A DNA stretch of 52,079 bases from Veillonella seminalis (GTDB lineage: Bacteria > Bacillota > Negativicutes > Veillonellales > Veillonellaceae): positions 1 through 52,079 of the forward strand of contig NZ_RQUZ01000014.1 in the NCBI RefSeq assembly GCF_003992065.1, in the 5' to 3' direction. Positions within the stretch are counted from its first letter, which is position 1. The number at the start of each line of letters is the position of its first letter. The translations under genes were made by a program, and so were the position numbers. The notes beneath the pieces were generated by a model that saw only the letters and a program-made list of their open reading frames with translations, did not search any database and was not told where the DNA came from. Positions 32,141-41,027 of the stretch are shown here, piece by piece.

Positions 32141-33679
32141 TTATAAGGCTTCTCGCCATTCTACAACTAAATTTTTCCTAAAATCTTTCTTACACTGCTT
32201 AATCAGTTTATTAATAACCACCTCCGCAATGGATGTGTTACCGCCCGGTTTTTTCCAAACGGTCACATTAATATTTTTATCAGTAAATTCAGTATTAACC
32301 AAAACGGCAGATTGTTCATGACTTTCGTCAATGGCTTCCGCTAAAGCTAACACTAAAGAAACTTTCGCTACCATGGCACGGTCTTCCGTTGATAACAAAT
32401 GACCGTACGCCGATGCCTTAATAAACTTGCTGTTGGTTCCGTGGGAGTTGGCTGCTACAAAAGCACAAATTGCCTGTTCACGATGCGATAAACCGTAAAG
32501 ACTGCTGTTAACAATCAGATATGCGCTATGACGGGCATGACCGTAATAGTTGATGGTTTTACCGATATCATGAAGTAAGGCCGACACCTGCATTAATTCA
32601 CGCATACGCGGACCCCATTCATACACCTTTTCCCACTGATCATAGAGCATGGTTGCTAAATTAGTGATATATTTAGCGTGAATCAAATCACCCTGACCTC
32701 GGTTGAGCAATACATTTTCGGCCGAATGAACCAAAATATTGTCTACAATGCCGCTGTCATTCATATAATGTTTGCCGTAGTAACGATAAAATAAGCCGTC
32801 ACGCAAACCGCAACCGCTGACACAAATCGTATTGGCATCGACAAACAACATAAGCTCACGAATTAAAGCCGTACCGGCCACGATGATATCGGCACGTTCA
32901 TACGAAAGGCCTGAGATCTTACGGCGTTGCTCTAACGTACGATTGCATACGTCTTCATACATAGCATCCAAACGTTCAAAGGATAATTCATAATTATGCA
33001 ATTTTTCAATCGGATAATTGTGGGCCCGTTGATCGATTTTAGCTAAATTACGCACCGTACCGCCAATACCGACCAATGGTAATTGTTTATCTTTCAGCCA
33101 TTTCTCCTTACTTAACACGTCCTGAATATGGCTAATTAAGTTTTTCCGCTCTTTCTCGGACATTTCGTCGCCTTCTTGGAATTTACCCGTTAAGGTAAGT
33201 GCCCCCATCGGTAAACTTACACTTTGTTTAACGGCTCTGTCTTTAACGAGTGTTACTTCAATGCTGGCGCCCCCAAGGTCAAAGAGAATAAAGTCACGAA
33301 GGCCAATGGTATTGACTACCCCCAAGAATCCCAAATAGGCTTCTTCCGTGCCATCAATACATTCCAAATCAATACCTGTACGTTCTTTAACTAACTTAAG
33401 AAAATCATTGCCGTTTTTCGCCAATCGCACGGCGGCGGTTGCTACAGCATATATTTCAGTACTCTCCATGGCTTCGGCCATATGAGCAAAGGCTTTAAGC
33501 GTCATAATTGCACGCTCCATTGCCTCTTCAGTGAGCTTATTTTTCTCCCACATATTCTCACTGAGTCTGATACTCTCTTTTTGCTGATAAATCAACTGAT
33601 AGCTGCCATTTTCGTTAATCTCGATAATGACAAAACGCACAGAGTTGGACCCTAAATCTATAAATGAAACACGCTTCAT
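32141..33679 (-). CDS. ppx: Exopolyphosphatase, Ppx/GppA family
   Basis: A 512-residue enzyme that removes terminal phosphate from polyphosphate, or hydrolyses pppGpp. It has the actin-fold phosphate loops FIDLGSNSVRFVI (6-18) and FDLGGASIEVTLV, the catalytic segment CIDGTEEAYLGFLGV, VGIGGTVRNLAK, and a C-terminal HD domain with LLHDIGKTINYYGHARHSAY. It leads the ppx-paralogue-ppk1 operon behind a good promoter (33716-33744) with an 11-nt-periodic array upstream. Whether the main substrate is polyphosphate or pppGpp cannot be told; its operon with ppk1 favours polyphosphate. Confidence 0.9.
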   Translation of the reverse strand: MKRVSFIDLGSNSVRFVIIEINENGSYQLIYQQKESIRLSENMWEKNKLTEEAMERAIMTLKAFAHMAEAMESTEIYAVATAAVRLAKNGNDFLKLVKERTGIDLECIDGTEEAYLGFLGVVNTIGLRDFILFDLGGASIEVTLVKDRAVKQSVSLPMGALTLTGKFQEGDEMSEKERKNLISHIQDVLSKEKWLKDKQLPLVGIGGTVRNLAKIDQRAHNYPIEKLHNYELSFERLDAMYEDVCNRTLEQRRKISGLSYERADIIVAGTALIRELMLFVDANTICVSGCGLRDGLFYRYYGKHYMNDSGIVDNILVHSAENVLLNRGQGDLIHAKYITNLATMLYDQWEKVYEWGPRMRELMQVSALLHDIGKTINYYGHARHSAYLIVNSSLYGLSHREQAICAFVAANSHGTNSKFIKASAYGHLLSTEDRAMVAKVSLVLALAEAIDESHEQSAVLVNTEFTDKNINVTVWKKPGGNTSIAEVVINKLIKQCKKDFRKNLVVEWREAL

Positions 33680-33715
33680 AATTTTACCTCTCGTCTAAAT
33701 CAATATGTTACCTTA

Positions 33716-33744
33716 ATCTTACCGAAACTGAAAGAGTATTTCAA
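33716..33744 (-). promoter_or_regulatory. Promoter of the ppx-ppk1 operon
   Basis: TTGAAA (33739-33744), 17-nt spacer, TAAGAT (33716-33721) on the minus strand, about 30 nt before the ppx start codon. Confidence 0.72.
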
Positions 33745-33749
33745 GAATA

Positions 33750-33776
33750 TTACATAATCTTTACGAACTTTATACA
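33750..33776. promoter_or_regulatory. Pho-box-like array with 11-nt period
   Basis: TTACA (33750-33754), TTACG (33761-33765) and ATACA (33772-33776) recur at exactly 11-nt intervals just upstream of the -35 element. This spacing and sequence resemble the TT(A/T/C)ACA repeats bound by PhoP of Bacillus. Phosphate-starvation control of the polyphosphate operon is the inference. Confidence 0.45.
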
Positions 33777-33830
33777 AAATTTTTCCTTGTCATTACATGA
33801 GTCTTTCATCTCGGCACGAGAACAAAAAAA

Positions 33831-33861
33831 AGCTCTCTTCGCATCACTCACGAAGAGAGCT
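33831..33861 (-). terminator. Terminator of metG-tatD
   Basis: Perfect 11-bp stem agctctcttcg / cgaagagagct with a 9-nt loop and T runs on both sides, 36 nt after the tatD stop. Confidence 0.9.
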
Positions 33862-33896
33862 CTTTTTATTAAGGTATCAATGCTTTAATATCTGTA

Positions 33897-34667
33897 CTAT
33901 TTAATGTTAAAAATGCGTTTGCCGTTTTCAAGGGTAATCGCAGCAATTTCGTCCGCTTCCATACCGCGCAATGAGGCAATTTCCTGTGCTACGAACTGAG
34001 TCTTGCTCGGATCGTTGCGGCGACCTCTGAATGGCGGCGGTGTCAAATACGGCGAATCTGTTTCAATCAATAAGCGATCGAGCGGTACTTGTTTGGCCAC
34101 TTCCTTCAGTTTAGTGGACTTAGGAAAAACCACGGGGCCTGCAAAGGAAATATAAAAACCCATTTTAATGGCTTCCTTCGCCATTTCCCAACTGCCGGAA
34201 TAACAATGGAAAATCCCATAGTTTCCTTTACCGTCCGTACGCAAAGTATCCATAATATCACCATGCGCATCACGATCATGAATAATAATCGGTAAATCGA
34301 CTTCACGAGCCAACGCCAATTGGCGTTTAAACTCACGCATCTGAGTTTCCCGGTCGGAAAAGTCATAGAAATAATCCAAGCCGATTTCGCCGATAGCTCT
34401 TACACGATCATTGTTAAGAGCCTGTTCTTTAAAATATTCATAATCTTTTTCGGTCACATCTTTGGATTCATGAGGATGCACGCCTACAGCGGCATACACA
34501 TAATCGTACTTTTCGGCCAACGCGATACCGGATTCAGCCGTACCGCGGTCAACGGCCGGACACATAATATAACGAACACCTTGCGCCAGGCAATCTTCCA
34601 ACATGGCCTCACGGTCATTGTCGAAACGATTGTCGTTAATATGCGCATGCGTATCAAATAATTCCAT
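33897..34667 (-). CDS. tatD: TatD-family metal-dependent DNase
   Basis: A 256-residue TIM-barrel hydrolase (YabD type). Metal ligands are in DTHAHINDNRFDND at the N-terminus, AIGEIGLDYFYDF with the conserved Glu near 95, PIIIHDRDAHGD, and GIFHCYSGS; the final ETDSPYLTPPPFRGRRNDP is diagnostic. It acts in DNA or D-aminoacyl-tRNA processing, depending on the family member. It starts 1 nt after the metG stop, as in the metS-yabD pair of Bacillus. Confidence 0.94.
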   Translation of the reverse strand: MELFDTHAHINDNRFDNDREAMLEDCLAQGVRYIMCPAVDRGTAESGIALAEKYDYVYAAVGVHPHESKDVTEKDYEYFKEQALNNDRVRAIGEIGLDYFYDFSDRETQMREFKRQLALAREVDLPIIIHDRDAHGDIMDTLRTDGKGNYGIFHCYSGSWEMAKEAIKMGFYISFAGPVVFPKSTKLKEVAKQVPLDRLLIETDSPYLTPPPFRGRRNDPSKTQFVAQEIASLRGMEADEIAAITLENGKRIFNIK

Positions 34668-34668
34668 C

Positions 34669-36699
34669 TTATTTCACCAAGCTTCCCGGAATGAGCGATT
34701 CAATGTTGGTTACTTCCAAGTGGTCGGCAAAGTCGGAGGCAGATAAAATCATACCGTACGATTCAATCCCCATGAGTTTCTTCGGAGCCAAGTTGGCAAG
34801 GTAAATTACCTTCTTGCCAATCATATCTTCCGGTTCATAGTACTGAGAAATACCGCTTACTACGGTGCGTTCTTCTACGCCTACATCCAAGACGAATTTT
34901 AAAAGTTTCTTGGATTTCTTTACTTTTTCACAGGAAATAACTTTAGCCACACGCAAATCAAGTTTGGCAAAATCATCGTATTCCACATTTTCTTTAATTG
35001 GCGGAATTTCCTGTTCAGCTGCTTCGGCGCCGTCGTTTACGTGGTCTGTTTCATCAGCACCTTCCGTACCGGTTTTAGCAGCACCTTTGTCGGCAGCTTT
35101 AGCGTCTTCAGCTTTTGCTGTTTCAGCCGGAGCCTCTACCATTTCAGTGACTTCAAAACGAGGGTAAATAGGTTCGCCTTTAACAACTTTAGTACCGCTG
35201 GCTAAACCGCCCCACTGACGTACATCGTCAAGTTTGGCTTCGGCAAAACCGGTAAGACCCAACTGTTCCCAAATCTTAGGGGCCCCTGTAGGAATCACAG
35301 GATCGACGAGAACGGCAATAATGCGAAGCGCTTCGGCCAAATGATACATTACGGTTTGCAATTTTTCCGCATCGCCCGCTTCAGCACCTTTAGCGAGTAC
35401 CCAAGGCATCGTTTCATCAATATATTTATTGGTACGACCGATGAAAGCCCAAACCGTTTTCAACGCACGGTTTAAGTCAAATGCTTCCATGTAGTTTTCG
35501 TAGTCTTTAACGGTCGTTTCCGCCATAGCCGCTAAATCTTTGTCGAATTCGCTGACTGAAGGCATAGCCGTAATAACACCGCCATGATATTTTTCAATCA
35601 TTGCTACGGTACGATTCAATAAGTTGCCCAAGTCATTCGCCAAATCGGAGTTAACACGTTGAACGAAGTTAGGTAAAGTAAAGTTACCGTCATTGCCCAA
35701 GTGAATTTCACTCAATAAGTAATAACGAAGTGCATCGGAACCGTACATGTTAATGAGAGGAATCGGATCCACTACATTGCCCAAAGATTTACTCATTTTG
35801 GTGCCGTCTACAACGAGCCAACCATGACCGAATACTTTCTTAGGAATCGGCAATTCAAGACTCATGAGCATAATTGGCCAAATAATGGAATGGAAACGAA
35901 CGATTTCCTTACCTACCAAGTGAATATCGGCAGGCCAGAATTTTTTGAATAAGCTGTCGTCTTCTTCGAGCGGATTCAAAGCACTGATGTAGTTAACAAG
36001 GGCATCAAACCATACATATACGACATGTTTAGGATCAAACGGAACTTTAATGCCCCAGTCAAAGCTGGTACGAGATACGGCCAAATCTTCAAGCCCCTGT
36101 TTAACGAACTGAATCATTTCATTACGACGGGCTTCCGGCTGAATGAAATCAGGATTTTCTTCAATAAATTTAAGCCATTGATCGGCATATTTACCCATTC
36201 TGAAGAAGTAACTTTCTTCTTCCACTTCTTCTACAGGACGGCCGCAATCAGGGCAAGTATGGTTAGGTCCCAATTTTTGTTCGGTCCAGAATGTTTCATC
36301 CGGTGTACAGTACCAACCTTTGTATTTGGATTTGTAAATATCGCCTTTATCATAGGCTTTCTGGAATAAGTATTGAACTACTTTTTCATGACGTTTTTCC
36401 GTAGTGCGGATGAAATCATCATTGGAAATATTAAGGGCTTTCCACAATTCTTGGAAACCGTTAACAATTTTCGTTGTATATTCAAGCGGTGTAATCCCCA
36501 AAGCTTCGGCAGCACGCTGAATCTTTTGACCATGTTCGTCGGAACCTGTCAAAAAGCGTACATCATAGCCGGCACGGCGTTTGAAACGAGCTACCGTATC
36601 GGCAATCGTGGTGCAATAGGTATGACCGATATGAAGCTTGGCACTCGGATAATAAATCGGTGTGGTAATATAAAATCGTTTGTTGGTTGTATCTGACAT
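34669..36699 (-). CDS. metG: Methionyl-tRNA synthetase with C-terminal tRNA-binding domain
   Basis: A 676-residue class I synthetase. The HIGH motif is in SAKLHIGHTYC (near 20), a zinc-type knuckle in HTCPDCGRPVEEVEE, and KMSKS in GTKMSKSLGNVVDP (near 300). A linker rich in Ala, Glu and Asp (about 520-563) separates the catalytic body from a C-terminal EMAPII-like tRNA-binding domain that contains LDLRVAKVISCEKV and KVIYLANLAPKKLMG. The lone CPDC knuckle suggests the small zinc type. The linker is long and acidic compared with most homologues. GGAGG precedes the start. tatD follows immediately. Confidence 0.95.
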   Translation of the reverse strand: MSDTTNKRFYITTPIYYPSAKLHIGHTYCTTIADTVARFKRRAGYDVRFLTGSDEHGQKIQRAAEALGITPLEYTTKIVNGFQELWKALNISNDDFIRTTEKRHEKVVQYLFQKAYDKGDIYKSKYKGWYCTPDETFWTEQKLGPNHTCPDCGRPVEEVEEESYFFRMGKYADQWLKFIEENPDFIQPEARRNEMIQFVKQGLEDLAVSRTSFDWGIKVPFDPKHVVYVWFDALVNYISALNPLEEDDSLFKKFWPADIHLVGKEIVRFHSIIWPIMLMSLELPIPKKVFGHGWLVVDGTKMSKSLGNVVDPIPLINMYGSDALRYYLLSEIHLGNDGNFTLPNFVQRVNSDLANDLGNLLNRTVAMIEKYHGGVITAMPSVSEFDKDLAAMAETTVKDYENYMEAFDLNRALKTVWAFIGRTNKYIDETMPWVLAKGAEAGDAEKLQTVMYHLAEALRIIAVLVDPVIPTGAPKIWEQLGLTGFAEAKLDDVRQWGGLASGTKVVKGEPIYPRFEVTEMVEAPAETAKAEDAKAADKGAAKTGTEGADETDHVNDGAEAAEQEIPPIKENVEYDDFAKLDLRVAKVISCEKVKKSKKLLKFVLDVGVEERTVVSGISQYYEPEDMIGKKVIYLANLAPKKLMGIESYGMILSASDFADHLEVTNIESLIPGSLVK

Positions 36700-36812
36700 A
36701 CAATAACCTCCTCTTATTCCTATAACATTGAACGAACCCTCGTGTGTAGTAACTATACTGCGTTTTCACAGTCTATGCATCAAATCGGCAGTTTCACGAA
36801 AAACGTCAAGAT

Positions 36813-37673
36813 TTACACGTCCTGTGCCGCCTCAACCGCATTATATACATCACGTCTGGCTACGCCCAATCGTTTGGCAACTTCACGTATAGCCTCTTTT
36901 TTAGCCATACCGTCTTCTATAAGCATCGTTACAGCACTTACATAATCATCGGTTGTCAGTATCTTGTCCTCGGTTACTTCGGTCTCCATAGTGACGGCCC
37001 CACCGACAACAAGCACAAACTCACCTTTTATGGTAACGAAATCGTCAGCCTTTTGCAAGCGCTCCAAATCGGTACGCACAAAGGTTTCAAACTTTTTAGT
37101 CAACTCGCGGCCAACTACAATCGGCCGATTGCCTAAGTATTTATATAACTCCTGTAACGAAGCTTGTAAACGATGCGGCGCTTCATAGAATAATAAAGTG
37201 CCTTGATAAGTAGCCACGCGCTCCAATAATTCTTTGCGATGGCTGCTCTTTTTCGGTAAAAATCCTAGAAATGTAAATTCTCTGGTATCAAGCCCCGAGG
37301 CGATAAGTGCCGTCAAAGCTGCATTCGGTCCCGGCAAAGGTACCACCGGAATTTCCGCTGCTATAGCGGCGGCCACCAAATCGGCCCCCGGATCGGATAT
37401 GGCCGGCATGCCGGCATCACTGATAACAGCCACATCATGACCGCTCAGTAAAATCTCCATCAAAGGGGCTTCCTTAGCCTCCTTATTATGTTCATGATAG
37501 GATACCAAAGGTTTTTTAATATCAAAATGCTTCAATAATAACCCGCTGTGCCGTGTATCTTCGGCCGCAATGGTATGTACTTCCTGTAAAACACGGACAG
37601 CCCGATAGGTCATATCTTCCAGATTACCTATGGGCGTGGGTACTAAATATAAAGTTCCTTTAGGTTCGCTCAT
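36813..37673 (-). CDS. rsmI: 16S rRNA (cytidine(1402)-2'-O)-methyltransferase RsmI
   Basis: A 286-residue tetrapyrrole-methylase-fold enzyme that methylates the ribose of C1402 in 16S rRNA. It starts GTLYLVPTPIGNLEDMTYRAVRVL, then AEDTRHSGLLLKHF, and VISDAGMPAISDPGADLV with SAM-site glycines, and LFYEAPHRLQASL. The frame extends 14 codons further upstream, but GAGGAGGT lies 8 nt before this ATG, so I choose 37673. The start overlaps the end of the trmN6-like gene by 14 nt. Confidence 0.95.
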   Translation of the reverse strand: MSEPKGTLYLVPTPIGNLEDMTYRAVRVLQEVHTIAAEDTRHSGLLLKHFDIKKPLVSYHEHNKEAKEAPLMEILLSGHDVAVISDAGMPAISDPGADLVAAAIAAEIPVVPLPGPNAALTALIASGLDTREFTFLGFLPKKSSHRKELLERVATYQGTLLFYEAPHRLQASLQELYKYLGNRPIVVGRELTKKFETFVRTDLERLQKADDFVTIKGEFVLVVGGAVTMETEVTEDKILTTDDYVSAVTMLIEDGMAKKEAIREVAKRLGVARRDVYNAVEAAQDV

Positions 37674-38388
37674 ACCAACTACGCACCTCCTCACTGTACA
37701 CATTCGGTGTGTCATAAATATATAAAGGGACTTCCGTAATTAAACCGACCTGCCCCGCTTTACGTGCTTCAATCAAAACCAATTTTGCCGCCTTGCCCGG
37801 CATACTGTGGACAAAACGCATCCGCTTTGGTTCCAATTTTACTTCTTTTAGCGCACTCAATAAATCCATGAGACGACTTACGGGATAAATCCAGAAGGCC
37901 TGTCCCTGATACTTCACCAAGCGAGCTGCAGCCTTGGCTATATCCAAAATGTCATACACCGTTTCATGACGTGCCAAATTGACATCCGCCGATTGCGGCT
38001 GAGCCCCTTGAGCCGCCGTAAAATAAGGCGGATTGATGACAATTCCGTCAAATCGCTCCACCCATTCAGAGCCTTCAAGTCGGCAATAATCTGCTTCAAC
38101 CAGCGTAATTTCCGATTCTTTATGATTGAGCACAATATTGCGTCGTGCCAAATCAGCCAATACAGGATTAACTTCAACAGCCGTAATGTCTTTTACCCCG
38201 CGAGCCGTCATAAGGAGCGGAATCACGCCTGTACCGGTGCCTAAATCGGCATAGCGGCGCCTTTCATTAAATTTAGGAAAGTGCGCCAGCAATACCGCAT
38301 CAATGGCAAAGCGGAATTGATCCGTTCGTTGCCACAATTTCATACCGTCAATCAATAAATCATCAAGTCGTTCAAGATTATTCTTCAT
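37660..38388 (-). CDS. TrmN6-like tRNA (adenine-N6)-methyltransferase (YabB type)
   Basis: A 242-residue Rossmann methyltransferase. SAM motif I is YADLGTGTGVIPLLM (about 48-62) and the amino-methyltransferase motif NPPYF appears in GIVINPPYFTAAQGA. Homologues (TrmN6/YfiC, YabB) modify A37 of a tRNA-Val. I use the ATG at 38386-38388 that begins MKNNLERLDDLL; it overlaps the end of ricT by 11 nt and agrees with the family start. The specific tRNA target is from family knowledge, not seen here. Confidence 0.88.
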   Translation of the reverse strand: MKNNLERLDDLLIDGMKLWQRTDQFRFAIDAVLLAHFPKFNERRRYADLGTGTGVIPLLMTARGVKDITAVEVNPVLADLARRNIVLNHKESEITLVEADYCRLEGSEWVERFDGIVINPPYFTAAQGAQPQSADVNLARHETVYDILDIAKAAARLVKYQGQAFWIYPVSRLMDLLSALKEVKLEPKRMRFVHSMPGKAAKLVLIEARKAGQVGLITEVPLYIYDTPNVYSEEVRSWYERT

Positions 38389-39223
38389 CAGGCAATACGA
38401 TGTCAGTCCACGGCAAGTCAATCGTACGACCTTCTTCGAGCTGTACTTTAACCGTTTTCTTGTTGCGATTTATCTTTAATACTTTGCCCATACCTTCATC
38501 GGTTACTACATCTTTACCGATACCCGGCGGTTCCACCATAACCGGAACGACTTTGGCTTTTTGCGTATATAAATCGCCGCCCTTAGCATACAAATCATTT
38601 TCGTAATTCAAGCAGCACATCAAACGACCGCACACACCGGAAATTTTTGTAGGATTAAGGCTTAAATTCTGATCCTTAGCCATACGAATGGATACCGGTG
38701 TAAAATCGCCGAGGAATGTGGCACAGCACAAAGCACGGCCGCAAGCACCGATACTGTTTAAAATTTTAGCTTCATCACGCACCCCTACCTGACGCAATTC
38801 AATACGCGTACGGAATACGGTAGCCAAATCTTTAACCAAATCACGGAAATCAATACGTCCGTCAGCCGTAAAGAAGAAAATGATTTTATTCATATCAAAG
38901 GTGTATTCCACATTGATAAGTTTCATCGGCAATTTGCGATTGGCAATTTTTTCCAAACAAATTTCAAATGCCTTTTCCTCACGCTGTTTATTCTTTTCTA
39001 CTTGTTTATAATCTTTCGGGGTAGCCTTACGAATTACACTCTTAAGCGGTTGAATCACCGATTCTTCTTCCACTTGACGAGGTGCAATCACAACATCACC
39101 GAATTCAAGGCCGCGAGCTGTTTCAACAATAACTCCGTCACCTAAGCTCAAGCTGGCACCACCGGGAGCAAAATAATAAATTTTACCCGCTTTTTTAAAT
39201 CTAACACCGACTATGGTTGTCAC
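38378..39223 (-). CDS. ricT: PSP1-domain protein RicT (YaaT)
   Basis: A 281-residue PSP1-domain protein. In Bacillus, RicT joins RicA and RicF in a complex that binds iron-sulfur clusters and stimulates RNase Y. Cysteine-rich segments CGRALCCATFLGDF and GVCGRLMCCLNYENDLY are diagnostic. The ATG overlaps the TGA of holB by 4 nt. RicA and RicF genes are not in the window. Confidence 0.92.
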   Translation of the reverse strand: MTTIVGVRFKKAGKIYYFAPGGASLSLGDGVIVETARGLEFGDVVIAPRQVEEESVIQPLKSVIRKATPKDYKQVEKNKQREEKAFEICLEKIANRKLPMKLINVEYTFDMNKIIFFFTADGRIDFRDLVKDLATVFRTRIELRQVGVRDEAKILNSIGACGRALCCATFLGDFTPVSIRMAKDQNLSLNPTKISGVCGRLMCCLNYENDLYAKGGDLYTQKAKVVPVMVEPPGIGKDVVTDEGMGKVLKINRNKKTVKVQLEEGRTIDLPWTDIVLPDEE

Positions 39224-40263
39224 TGGGTGTCCTCCTTTAAGGCTTGGCGCAGTGCAATCAATACACCATCCATAACCAAACCTGCTTTTACATTTAATCG
39301 AAGTGCTTCTTCTGCAGCCAGCGTTTCACGCTCCAACAATAATAATGTTTTCACGCTCCACGACGGTAAAACCGCCAACAAACGTGCTTTATGCAAAGGG
39401 CACTGTAAGACATCATCCGGCGCACCGGCTCTGAGAGCCAGAATATCACGCCCCAACAGCCGCAACCAGCTCATTAATTCACGCATTTCATCGCGTTTAA
39501 GAGCTTCTATTTGCAGACTCAGTTGTGTAAAAAACAAAGCCTTCGGCCACCGTTCCAACATTTTCACTGCCTTTTCCAATAAAGGCAATGTCCCTCGGCG
39601 CACCAATTCTCGAACCAGTGCGGGATTACCTTGGCCGGCACCTAAAGCTTGTTGTAAATCTTCGGTAAATCCTTCCTTACGAAGGGCCGCCGTAATAGTT
39701 TCATTACTCACCGGTCCGAACGGAACCAGCATGCAACGTGATTTAATTGTCGGCAACACCGAAGCAATTTGATTGGTTAATATTAAGAAAAAAACATCCG
39801 CCGGCGGTTCCTCAATCGTTTTCAGCATGGCATTGGCCATTACCGCATTGGCTGTCTGAAAATCCTCAACGATAACAACCCGACGTCCGCCACCGGTACG
39901 ACCTAAATAAGAGCTTAAAAGTTCATACCACTGCTCCACTTTGAGCATCGACTTCATCGGCCTTAGCCAAAAAGCCTGCCCGCCGTCAACGTAAATAGCG
40001 AGACCTTCCGCTTCTGTTTTTTTCTCCGACTCGCCATCTGCCTGACGGGCCTGTGCTACAGCTTCCAAAAACTGAGCGCCCCCATCCGGCGAAAAAACTT
40101 GTCGTCCTATTAATAAAGAGGCCAGACCGATTGCCGTATTCAATTTTCCAAGGCCTTTTTCCCCATAAAGCAATAAACTGTGGGGTAAAGTACCTCGTTC
40201 TACCAAGGTCGTCAAATGGTCGATAATCGCCGTCTGACCGATAACTTGCTCAAAATACGACAT
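39220..40263 (-). CDS. holB: DNA polymerase III delta-prime subunit
   Basis: A 347-residue clamp-loader AAA+ subunit. It starts FEQVIGQTAIIDHLTTLVERGTLPHSLLLYGEKG, in pieces: QVIGQ and LPHSLLLYG are typical. The phosphate loop GEKGLGKLNTA lacks the usual Ser/Thr after GK, as delta-prime does not hydrolyse ATP. ANAMLKTIEEPPADVFFLILTN with the KTIEEP segment and IKSRCMLVPF are characteristic. The zinc-finger cysteines found in many delta-prime proteins are not seen. It precedes ricT, as in Bacillus. Confidence 0.92.
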   Translation of the reverse strand: MSYFEQVIGQTAIIDHLTTLVERGTLPHSLLLYGEKGLGKLNTAIGLASLLIGRQVFSPDGGAQFLEAVAQARQADGESEKKTEAEGLAIYVDGGQAFWLRPMKSMLKVEQWYELLSSYLGRTGGGRRVVIVEDFQTANAVMANAMLKTIEEPPADVFFLILTNQIASVLPTIKSRCMLVPFGPVSNETITAALRKEGFTEDLQQALGAGQGNPALVRELVRRGTLPLLEKAVKMLERWPKALFFTQLSLQIEALKRDEMRELMSWLRLLGRDILALRAGAPDDVLQCPLHKARLLAVLPSWSVKTLLLLERETLAAEEALRLNVKAGLVMDGVLIALRQALKEDTQ

Positions 40264-40336
40264 GGTGCCTCCTCAATGCATTACAACATATTTATTATAT
40301 ACCGTGAAGCCCCTAAAAAACAACTCAAAGCCACGG

Positions 40337-41017
40337 CTATGCGTCAGCTAACACCTGTAAAATAGCTCGATATACATCTTCGTGAATATCCTCAATCGTC
40401 CGCAATACGTTCTTACTATCGGCACAGGCAATACGCTGCCAACCGTAACGAGCCACTAATTCATCATAAGCGGCATGAACACGGCCGAGATACGCATGAT
40501 CTCGTTCGTGAATATCACCGGTAGCACCGCCGGTTTTGTGTTTTCGCTCGGCCATGAGTGCTTCACTGACCGCAAGCGGCATATCCAACAAGCAAACCAC
40601 ATCGGGTCTCGGCAAACCGAATTTTACAAATTCGAAGTCTTCCAACCAATCAAGAAAAGTATTACGCTCTGCCTCATCATCGTACTTCACCATTTGATGC
40701 ACCATATTAGAAGTCGTATAGCGATCGGCCAAGATAATCCCCCCGGCTTCATAAAAAGCTTGCCATTCCATCCGGAATGAAGCAAAACGATCAACGGCAT
40801 ACAAACTGCTGGCTACAAAAGGATTGATATCGGATGGATTTTTGCCGAAATCACCGGCTAAATACATCTTCACCGGCATGGCTGCGGGGCTGTCATAATT
40901 AGGGAAGCTCACCGACTTCACCTTATACCCTTCCTGCTGCAACCGCTCCTTCAATAACGCCGTCTGCGTAGCTTTACCGCTGCCGTCGCCACCTTCAATA
41001 ATAATTAAACGGCCCAT
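40337..41017 (-). CDS. tmk: Thymidylate kinase (divergent form)
   Basis: A 226-residue dTMP kinase. The P-loop is EGGDGSGKATQTALL with Ala in place of the first Thr of the usual GKTTQ. Further segments are YAVDRFASFRM, ILADRYTTSNMVHQMVKYDD (the DR-Y motif) and LPRPDVVCLLDMPL. The body is closer to the long firmicute or viral-like variants than to E. coli Tmk. I choose the ATG at 41015-41017 because GAGGTG lies 6 nt upstream. Position between a yaaO-type gene and holB matches the family synteny. Confidence 0.9.
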   Translation of the reverse strand: MGRLIIIEGGDGSGKATQTALLKERLQQEGYKVKSVSFPNYDSPAAMPVKMYLAGDFGKNPSDINPFVASSLYAVDRFASFRMEWQAFYEAGGIILADRYTTSNMVHQMVKYDDEAERNTFLDWLEDFEFVKFGLPRPDVVCLLDMPLAVSEALMAERKHKTGGATGDIHERDHAYLGRVHAAYDELVARYGWQRIACADSKNVLRTIEDIHEDVYRAILQVLADA

Positions 41018-41027
41018 GTCTTCCACC

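Noticed and set aside
39227-39772. A 181-codon plus-strand frame
   Set aside because: Antisense to holB, no ribosome-binding site and no recognisable motif.
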